This document shows positions 57,836-64,000 of a DNA stretch of 64,000 nt, piece after piece; within the stretch, counting starts at the first letter, position 1; each line of letters starts with the position of its first letter. The DNA comes from Globicatella sulfidifaciens DSM 15739. GTDB taxonomy: Bacteria > Bacillota > Bacilli > Lactobacillales > Aerococcaceae. The DNA lies in contig NZ_FUWO01000010.1 of NCBI RefSeq assembly GCF_900167405.1, positions 1-64,000 on the forward strand, written 5' to 3'. Under the pieces are notes generated by a model. The model did not search any database. It was not told the DNA's origin and saw nothing but the letters and a program-made list of their open reading frames with translations. The translations under genes were made by a program, and so were the position numbers.

Positions 57836-58321
57836 CTAATAATGCCAATTACGATCTAAATGACGTCGTAATTCTTTTAAAGTCTTTTTACCTGTTACTT
57901 CATAATAGTAACTTTCACTTTGAATACGGACACCCGTAATTAAACTTGGATCGACGACTGTCGTAATACGACGTAATGACTTTTTGGTAATATCTAAAAA
58001 TTTACGCACAATGCGCTCTTTTTCCTCGTCAGTTAAAGGTACCGCAGAGGTAATCATTAACATTTCACTTTGATTTTGTTCTTTTTTAAGAGAAGTTCCT
58101 TCATCATTCATCATGTTTAACATGATTTTTCCTAAAAGTTCATCTTCAAAATGCTCACGATTCTGATCAGGATTATCATCGTTCAATTTTTGAATCGAAT
58201 CACGAATACGTTCTTGATTGATTTTTTTTAATAAAGCATCTTCTTCGTTTTTAACTTTTTTATTACGCGTTAACGATTCATTAACACTTGTTTGATTTAA
58301 AGTTTCATTTTCACTCATCAT
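57836..58321 (-). CDS. atpH: ATP synthase delta subunit with unusual N-terminal half
   Basis: The 161-residue protein is assigned by position between atpF and atpA and by its C-terminal third ([19 protein letters not shown] near residue 91, then [20 protein letters not shown]), which matches the delta/OSCP C-terminal domain. The first 80 residues are highly charged, Asn/Glu-rich and do not resemble the six-helix bundle (usually about 105 residues) that binds the alpha subunit. It overlaps atpF by 4 bases (ATGA). It may be a diverged or shortened delta. Confidence 0.8.
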   Translation of the reverse strand: MMSENETLNQTSVNESLTRNKKVKNEEDALLKKINQERIRDSIQKLNDDNPDQNREHFEDELLGKIMLNMMNDEGTSLKKEQNQSEMLMITSAVPLTDEEKERIVRKFLDITKKSLRRITTVVDPSLITGVRIQSESYYYEVTGKKTLKELRRHLDRNWHY

Positions 58322-58827
58322 GCTATATCATCCATTCCTGCAATGAAATCATCGACCAATTTATGGTAATCTTCCTCTTTAATTTCACGGCGTAAAATTT
58401 TCTCAGCAATTTCAATAGCAATATCAGATACTTCATTTTTAATTTCATTTAAGATGCGTTCGCGATCTTGTTCAATTTCTTGATTAGCAGATTCATGAAG
58501 ACGTGCTATCTCCTCTTTTGCTTCTTTAATCATATTATCTTGAATTTGTAAGCTTTGTTTTTTAGCTGCTAAGATAATTTGATTGGCTTCAGCACGTGCA
58601 TCTTTTAATGCTTGTTGAGCATCTTCTTTCGCTTTAGTACTCGTAACTTTCTCTTCAGCTGCTTGTGCTAAATCTCCTTCGATAATTTGACGACGTTGTG
58701 CTAACATCGACATAAAAGGTTCCCAAGTGAATTTCTTAATAATCATTAGTAAAGCGACAAACGCGATCATCGTAACGATCGTATTGCCTAATGCGGTGTT
58801 TCCACTTGATGCATATACAATTAACAT
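58318..58827 (-). CDS. atpF: ATP synthase b subunit
   Basis: The 169-residue peripheral stalk protein has an N-terminal transmembrane helix (about 12-30), the KKFTWEPFMSMLAQRRQIIEGDLAQAAE transition (about 31-58) and a long Ala/Glu/Lys coiled coil to about 155. GGAGG precedes its ATG. It overlaps atpH. Confidence 0.95.
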   Translation of the reverse strand: MLIVYASSGNTALGNTIVTMIAFVALLMIIKKFTWEPFMSMLAQRRQIIEGDLAQAAEEKVTSTKAKEDAQQALKDARAEANQIILAAKKQSLQIQDNMIKEAKEEIARLHESANQEIEQDRERILNEIKNEVSDIAIEIAEKILRREIKEEDYHKLVDDFIAGMDDIA

Positions 58828-58870
58828 TTTAATCCTCCTTCATTTAATATCGTCAGCTTAATTAGTTTAA

Positions 58871-59086
<216 letters not shown>

Positions 59087-59110
59087 TTATATTCTCCTTA
59101 TCTTTAAAAA

Positions 59111-59830
59111 CTATATTTCTTCTTTTTCAACTTTATGCGACAAATATACCATTGTTAAGGTTACAAATATATAGGATTGAATAGCACCTATAAATACTGA
59201 AAATCCTTGCCATACCATTTGTAATGGTAATCCTATTACCCATGTAAAGACACCTTTAGCATTGGCTAAATTAGCAATTAAACCTAATAAAACTTCTCCA
59301 GCGAAAATATTACCATATAGACGAAGTGCTAATGTCAAAGCATTAGTAAACTCCTCGACTAATTTTATCGGGAATAAAAATGCTGAAGGTTCTAAATAGC
59401 CATTCACCACATACCCCTTCATTCCTAGTTCTGTAATCCCTAGGAAATGAGATAACAAAATCATTAAAAGTGCTATCGATAAACATACAATTGGATCGGC
59501 TGTCGGACTTCTCCAAAGTGATAATTCACCCACATGTAATATTAAAGGTAAACCTATCATATTAGAGGTGAAAATAAATAACAATAATGTCAATCCTAAT
59601 AATTGATAATTTTGTGCCCCTTTATCATCGATTGCTCCCCCTACTACGCCTCGAACAAATTCAATAATCGTTTCCATTAATAGTTGAGGCTTATTTGGTT
59701 TATCCACCGATAAATTATGTGAAGTCCAAACACAAAGCACTGTGATGATAGCGACAGTTGCTAAAATAGCTAAAAAAGTGTTCAACCCAAAAGAAATACC
59801 TAATAGTTCAAACACAATCGTTTCATCCAA
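59111..59830 (-). CDS. atpB: ATP synthase a subunit
   Basis: The 239-residue membrane stator protein has five to six helices and the essential Arg in NALTLALRLYGNIFAGE (near residue 170), plus the C-terminal IGAIQSYIFVTLTMVYLS. The start is judged to be TTG at 59830 because GGAGGG lies seven bases upstream and the resulting length is normal. The longer ATG frame adds 28 residues without family support. No atpI gene precedes it. Confidence 0.92.
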   Translation of the reverse strand: MDETIVFELLGISFGLNTFLAILATVAIITVLCVWTSHNLSVDKPNKPQLLMETIIEFVRGVVGGAIDDKGAQNYQLLGLTLLLFIFTSNMIGLPLILHVGELSLWRSPTADPIVCLSIALLMILLSHFLGITELGMKGYVVNGYLEPSAFLFPIKLVEEFTNALTLALRLYGNIFAGEVLLGLIANLANAKGVFTWVIGLPLQMVWQGFSVFIGAIQSYIFVTLTMVYLSHKVEKEEI

Positions 59831-59919
59831 GAGTGACCCTCCTTTTTTTGGTAATTGACTGTTGTCAATGAAATTTTGTTGACATTTATCTTCTCGAAAA
59901 TGACACAAATCCATAACCT

Positions 59920-59948
59920 AGTTTACCACTTAATTTTCTATAAAACAA
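59920..59948 (-). promoter_or_regulatory. promoter of the atp operon
   Basis: On the minus strand TTGTTT and TAAACT are 17 bases apart, about 90 bases before the TTG start of atpB. Confidence 0.55.
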
Positions 59949-60102
59949 ACTTTGAAAGGGGTTAAGTAAATATTTTTTTGTTATAATTAAAATATAAAAA
60001 TATTGATATAAAAACATCTTTTTGGCAATTAATGACTAACTTTTATGTCATCATTCGTCAGTTCATCAAAATTAAAAACATTGCTATCATCGCCTTTTGA
60101 GA

Positions 60103-60119
60103 CTGTTATCCGGTAACAG
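60103..60119. promoter_or_regulatory. mal operator 2, upstream of malQ
   Basis: CTGTTATCCGGTAACAG has the same CTGTTA/TAACAG half-sites as operator 1 but with a five-base rather than four-base centre. It ends 24 bases upstream of the malQ -35, again on the upstream side of the promoter, which fits an activator. Confidence 0.65.
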
Positions 60120-60143
60120 AATTTAGAAAAACGCCAAAATCAT

Positions 60144-60172
60144 TTGTAAGTATTTTTTATTCCTTATATAAT
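60144..60172 (+). promoter_or_regulatory. promoter of malQ-glgP
   Basis: TTGTAA and TATAAT are 17 bases apart. AAAGGAGG, about 7 bases before the ATG at 60206, is the ribosome binding site. Confidence 0.75.
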
Positions 60173-60205
60173 GAATGCGACAACAAAATTAAAGGAGGTC
60201 GTGTT

Positions 60206-61792
60206 ATGGCCCGATCAAGTGGCGTCTTAATGCATATTTCATCATTACCAAATAAATTTGGTATCGGTACATTTGGACAATCAGCTTATGACTTTGTTGA
60301 TTTCCTAGTTCGTACCAAACAAACCTATTGGCAAATCCTTCCTTTAGGTACAACTAGCTATGGTGATTCACCCTATCAGTCATTTTCAGCTATCGCTGGG
60401 AACCCTCACTTTATTGATTTTGATCTATTAAGTAAAGAAGGTCTTTTAGAACCAGCTGATTATGAAAATGTAGAATTTGGTGATGATCCGGAAAATGTGG
60501 ACTATGGTACCATATTCATTAACCGTCGTCCTATTTTAGAAAAAGCCGTCGCAAACTTTTTAAAACGCGGCAAATTAGAAGGATACACACAATTCGTTGC
60601 CGAAAATGCACATTGGTTGGAAGACTATGCAGAGTTTATGGCAATCAAAGAAGATTTCGGTTTAGTTTCTTGGACCGAATGGGATGAGGATATTCGTTTA
60701 CGCGATAAAAAAGCATTAAATGAATACCGTAAAAAATTGGTAAAAGAAATTGAATTCCATAAAGTAACTCAATATTTCTTCTTCACTCAATGGTTAAAAT
60801 TAAAAGCTTATGCCAATGAAAATGATATTCAGATCATTGGTGATATGCCAATCTATGTTTCAGCAGACTCTGTTGAAATGTGGACGAATTCAAAACTATT
60901 TAAAGTCGATGAATTCAAAATGCCGATTGTTGTTGCAGGTACGCCACCGGATAACTTCTCTGATGACGGTCAATATTGGGGGAACCCAATTTATGACTGG
61001 GAATATATGGAGAAAGATAAATATTCTTGGTGGATTCTGCGTATGAAAGAAAGTTTTAAAATTTATGATATGGTTCGTATTGACCACTTCCGAGGTTTTG
61101 AATCTTATTGGGCTGTGCCTTTTGGCTCCCCTACTGCTGCTGATGGCCGTTGGGAAAAAGGTCCAGATGTTAAATTATTCAAGCAAATCAAAAAAGAATT
61201 AGGCGATTTAAATATTATCGCTGAAGACTTAGGGTTCTTAACCCAAGAAGTAATTGATATGCGCGATGCAACTGGTTTCCCAGGAATGAAAATCTTACAA
61301 TTTGGTTTTGATGGTACAGACTCTATGGAATTACCACATAACTATGTGCGTAATACGATTAGTTACTTAGGAACTCATGATAATGAAACCATTACAGGTT
61401 GGTATCAATCAGTTCCTGAATATATCCGTCTTAATGCTGATAAATATTCTAATCGTAAAGATGATGAAACCATCGCCGAAGCTCTAAACCGTACATTATC
61501 AGCTTCAGTAAGTGACTATGTTATCTTCACGATGCAGGATTTATTAGACTTAGATAATACCGCACGTATGAATGAGCCTTCCACCATTGGTAAAAACTGG
61601 AAATGGCGCATGAAAGAAGATGCCATTACTGAAGCGATTGAATCGAAGTTGACCGATTACACCGTCACCTACTTTAGAGCAAACCAAAACATTGTAAAAA
61701 AAGAAGCAGAAAAAGCTAAAGCCGCTCAAAAAGAAAAAAGCAAATCAACTAAAAAAGCTGTTGCTAAACCAAAAACTAAAACTCCCAAATAA
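60206..61792 (+). CDS. malQ: 4-alpha-glucanotransferase (amylomaltase)
   Basis: The 528-residue GH77 enzyme transfers glucan segments between maltodextrins. The nucleophile Asp 293 (VRIDHFRGFESYW), acid/base Glu 340 (IIAEDLG) and Asp 392 (LGTHDNET) are intact. The catalytic domain ends near residue 497, and a tail of 31 residues contains 13 lysines with Ala/Thr/Pro, which is unusual for this enzyme. It is the first plus-strand gene and is followed by glgP after 102 bases; both probably use the promoter at 60144. Confidence 0.95.
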   Translation: MARSSGVLMHISSLPNKFGIGTFGQSAYDFVDFLVRTKQTYWQILPLGTTSYGDSPYQSFSAIAGNPHFIDFDLLSKEGLLEPADYENVEFGDDPENVDYGTIFINRRPILEKAVANFLKRGKLEGYTQFVAENAHWLEDYAEFMAIKEDFGLVSWTEWDEDIRLRDKKALNEYRKKLVKEIEFHKVTQYFFFTQWLKLKAYANENDIQIIGDMPIYVSADSVEMWTNSKLFKVDEFKMPIVVAGTPPDNFSDDGQYWGNPIYDWEYMEKDKYSWWILRMKESFKIYDMVRIDHFRGFESYWAVPFGSPTAADGRWEKGPDVKLFKQIKKELGDLNIIAEDLGFLTQEVIDMRDATGFPGMKILQFGFDGTDSMELPHNYVRNTISYLGTHDNETITGWYQSVPEYIRLNADKYSNRKDDETIAEALNRTLSASVSDYVIFTMQDLLDLDNTARMNEPSTIGKNWKWRMKEDAITEAIESKLTDYTVTYFRANQNIVKKEAEKAKAAQKEKSKSTKKAVAKPKTKTPK

Positions 61793-61809
61793 ACTTAGTT
61801 CATTTGGGA
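61783..61809 (+). other. intercistronic hairpin at the malQ stop codon
   Basis: TCCCAAAT (61783-61790) pairs with ATTTGGGA (61802-61809). There is no T-run, so partial termination or mRNA stabilisation is more likely than full termination. Confidence 0.5.
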
Positions 61810-61894
61810 ATCGACAATTTTCTACTATTCAATATTTTGTTAAATTACCATAGCTTTATAACATAGCTAATTTACATTTTAAAAGGAGAAAAAA

Positions 61895-64000
61895 ATGACT
61901 TTATTATCAAATTATACAAACAAACTTTTCAATAAGACTGTTGCGGAGTGTACTGAACAAGAATTATATAAGGTTTTATTACACCTTGTTCGTGACAAAT
62001 CAAAAGATCAACCAACTAATGACACAAAGAAAAAATTATACTATTTCTCAGCTGAGTTTTTAATTGGTAAATTATTAAGTAATAACTTATTAAGCTTAGG
62101 TCTATATGATGAAGTACAAGCAGAATTAACCGCTGCGGGAAAAAATATGATGGACATCGAGCAAGCAGAAAATGAACCATCATTAGGAAACGGTGGTTTA
62201 GGACGGTTAGCAGCATGTTTCGTTGATTCAATCGCAACATTAGGATTAAACGGAGACGGTGTTGGTTTAAATTATCATTACGGTTTATTCCGTCAAGTAT
62301 TTAAAGACAATCAACAAACTGCTATTCCAGATCCATGGTTAGTTGGCGACGACTGGGTAATCCGCTCAGAACATTCTTATGTTGTGCCATTCAAAGATTT
62401 TGAATTAAAATCAACGCTTTACGATATTGATGTACCTGGTTACAAGCAAGAGAAGAAAAACCGTCTACGTTTATTCGACTTAGATTCAGTTAACTCAGAA
62501 ATTATTACTGATGGTATTAACTTTGATAAAGGTAATATTTTAGAAAACTTAACTTTATTCTTATATCCAGATGACTCTGATCATGCAGGTGAATTATTAC
62601 GTATTTACCAACAATATTTCATGGTATCAAATGGTGCGCAATTAGTTTTAGATGAAGCAATCGCTAAAGGAAGTAACTTACATGACTTAGCAGACTATGC
62701 GATTATTCAAATCAACGATACTCACCCTGCTTTTGTTATTCCTGAATTAATCCGTTTATTAGGTGAACGTGGTATTGAATTTGATGAAGCGGTGAAAATC
62801 GTTCGTTCGATGACAGCTTATACTAACCATACAATTTTAGCAGAGGCATTAGAAAAATGGCCATTATCTGATATTGAAGAAGTAGCACCACAGTTATTAC
62901 CAATTATTCACCGATTAGCTGAAGTGGTTGAAGAAGAATATCCTGGTAATGAAGCAGTCGCAATTATCGATAAACAAAACCGTGTTCATATGGCTCATAT
63001 TGCGATTCACTTTGGTTACAGTGTTAACGGGGTTGCTGCCTTACATACTGAAATCTTAAAAGCTTCAGAATTAAAGCATTTCTATGATATCTATCCAGAA
63101 AAATTCAATAACAAAACGAATGGTATTACCTTCCGTCGTTGGATTATGGATGCTAACCCTGAATTAGCGAAACTATTAGATAATACTATTGGAACAAACT
63201 GGCGTAATGACAGTGATTTAACTGCATTTCTAGATCATATTGACGACGAAAATGTAATCAAAGCTTTAAATGATATCAAACATGATAACAAGAAGAAATT
63301 ACAAGAAAGGCTAAGAAAAACACAAGGTGTTGAAATTAACAACCACTCTATTATTGATGTTCAAATTAAGAGAATTCACGAATATAAACGTCAACAAATG
63401 TTAGCTTTATATATCATTCATAAATACTTTGCAATTAAGAATGGTGAAATTCCTGCTACACCAATTACAATCATTTTTGGTGGTAAAGCAGCACCAGCTT
63501 ATACAATTGCACAAGATGTGATTCACTTAATCTTAAACTTATCTGAAATCATTGCTAATGACCCAGATGTGAGCCCTCACTTACAAGTCGTAATGATTGA
63601 AAACTATAATGTTTCAGCAGCAACTTACTTAATTCCTGCAGCAAACATTTCAGAACAAATCTCATTGGCTTCTAAAGAAGCTTCAGGTACTGGTAATATG
63701 AAATTCATGTTAAACGGTGCATTAACCTTAGGAACAATGGACGGTGCTAACGTTGAAATTCACGAATTAGTTGGTGATGAAAACATTAAAATCTTTGGTA
63801 AATTAAGTGATGAAATCATCGAATTATATGACACTAATGGATATGTTGCTAAAGACTACTATGAGCGTGAAACAATCAAACCTTTAGTTGATTTTATTGT
63901 AAGTGATGAAATGATTGCAATCGGTAATGAAGAACGCTTAACTCGTCTACACAATGAATTAATCAATAAAGACTGGTTCATGACTTTAATTGACTTAGAA
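61895..64000 (+). CDS. glgP: glycogen/maltodextrin phosphorylase, 5' part (runs off the window)
   Basis: An open frame from ATG at 61895 (AAAGGAG seven bases upstream) continues for 702 codons to the window end. It is a GT35 phosphorylase releasing glucose-1-phosphate from maltodextrin or glycogen. Visible motifs are [19 protein letters not shown] (near residue 92), [12 protein letters not shown] (near 285), [10 protein letters not shown] (near 412) and the pyridoxal phosphate Lys region [28 protein letters not shown] (near 595). The neighbouring malQ suggests the maltodextrin type (MalP). About 50-100 C-terminal residues are missing. Confidence 0.95.
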   Translation, partial: MTLLSNYTNKLFNKTVAECTEQELYKVLLHLVRDKSKDQPTNDTKKKLYYFSAEFLIGKLLSNNLLSLGLYDEVQAELTAAGKNMMDIEQAENEPSLGNGGLGRLAACFVDSIATLGLNGDGVGLNYHYGLFRQVFKDNQQTAIPDPWLVGDDWVIRSEHSYVVPFKDFELKSTLYDIDVPGYKQEKKNRLRLFDLDSVNSEIITDGINFDKGNILENLTLFLYPDDSDHAGELLRIYQQYFMVSNGAQLVLDEAIAKGSNLHDLADYAIIQINDTHPAFVIPELIRLLGERGIEFDEAVKIVRSMTAYTNHTILAEALEKWPLSDIEEVAPQLLPIIHRLAEVVEEEYPGNEAVAIIDKQNRVHMAHIAIHFGYSVNGVAALHTEILKASELKHFYDIYPEKFNNKTNGITFRRWIMDANPELAKLLDNTIGTNWRNDSDLTAFLDHIDDENVIKALNDIKHDNKKKLQERLRKTQGVEINNHSIIDVQIKRIHEYKRQQMLALYIIHKYFAIKNGEIPATPITIIFGGKAAPAYTIAQDVIHLILNLSEIIANDPDVSPHLQVVMIENYNVSAATYLIPAANISEQISLASKEASGTGNMKFMLNGALTLGTMDGANVEIHELVGDENIKIFGKLSDEIIELYDTNGYVAKDYYERETIKPLVDFIVSDEMIAIGNEERLTRLHNELINKDWFMTLIDLE

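Larger units (their letters stand above)
59831..60205. other. divergent regulatory region between atpB and malQ
   Basis: No gene is seen. It contains the atp promoter (59920-59948), the mal operator (60103-60119) and the malQ promoter (60144-60172). In the atpB leader, TGTCAA and TTGACA half-sites (59859-59882) form an inverted repeat that could fold before the ribosome binding site. Confidence 0.6.

Noticed and set aside
60896-61087. Minus-strand frame inside malQ
   Set aside because: Antisense shadow of a well-conserved enzyme.
62016-62240. Minus-strand frame inside glgP
   Set aside because: Antisense shadow lying on the conserved N-terminal substrate region of the phosphorylase.

Overview
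The window comes from a low-GC Gram-positive bacterium, most likely a Lactobacillales member of the Aerococcaceae/Carnobacteriaceae type. The grounds are gene content and order: an mraZ-to-ftsZ division cluster, DUF3397 next to mraZ, a DUF1146-murA-mreB-EpuA group, yktA/yktB/suhB/typA, a malXCD-malA maltodextrin locus and a T-box in front of ileS. Genus is not assigned. Nearly every gene up to about 59.8 kb lies on the minus strand; only malQ-glgP at the right end is on the plus strand. No tRNA, rRNA, CRISPR array or prophage was seen.

Layout (minus strand unless stated). 0-2.3 kb: edge of an ISLre2-type transposase, a glutaredoxin-like/cytidine deaminase pair, and a secreted five-LysM protein. 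2.4-7.5 kb: T-box-ileS, divIVA, ylmH, ylmG. 8.0-19.3 kb: the division and cell-wall operon mraZ-rsmH-ftsL-ftsI-murE-mraY-murD-divIB-ftsA-ftsZ, without murG or sepF and with a probable MraZ operator. 19.4-22.9 kb: DUF3397, EpuA-like, mreB, murA, DUF1146. 23.3-27.0 kb: typA, suhB, yktA, yktB. 27.0-27.9 kb: a gene-poor stretch with an unlisted 46-residue membrane peptide and repeat-derived hairpins. 27.9-33.1 kb: oppDFBC behind plsX-acpP. 33.5-40.6 kb: recG, fakA-like, gls24-like, rpmB, thiN, rpe, rsgA. 40.7-48.2 kb: stkP-stp-rsmB-fmt-priA. 48.4-52.9 kb: malA, malD, malC, malX. 53.4-59.8 kb: the eight-gene F1Fo ATP synthase operon. 60.2-64 kb, plus strand: malQ and the 5' part of a glycogen/maltodextrin phosphorylase.

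How they work together. Most of the window is conserved core: peptidoglycan precursor synthesis (murA, murD, murE, mraY), septation (ftsZ, ftsA, divIB, ftsL, ftsI, divIVA), PASTA-kinase signalling, translation start and repair helicases, phospholipid/fatty-acid supply (plsX, acpP) and ATP synthesis. The metabolic theme is maltodextrin use: import by MalXCD, then disproportionation and phosphorolysis by MalQ and GlgP. Nearly matching CTGTTA/TAACAG palindromes sit upstream of the -35 box at both malX and malQ, so one regulator probably controls both transcription units across the ATP synthase operon.

Most noteworthy: a maltodextrin-binding protein with no lipobox cysteine; the shared mal operator; an ATP synthase delta subunit whose N-terminal domain is not recognisable; three GTGG repeats at exact 10-bp spacing before mraZ; a small membrane-peptide gene with its own promoter; and a dispersed intergenic hairpin repeat that supplies terminators. 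Start codons were moved from the longest open frame wherever a ribosome binding site or leader structure indicated the true start. No clearly new multi-gene system was found.
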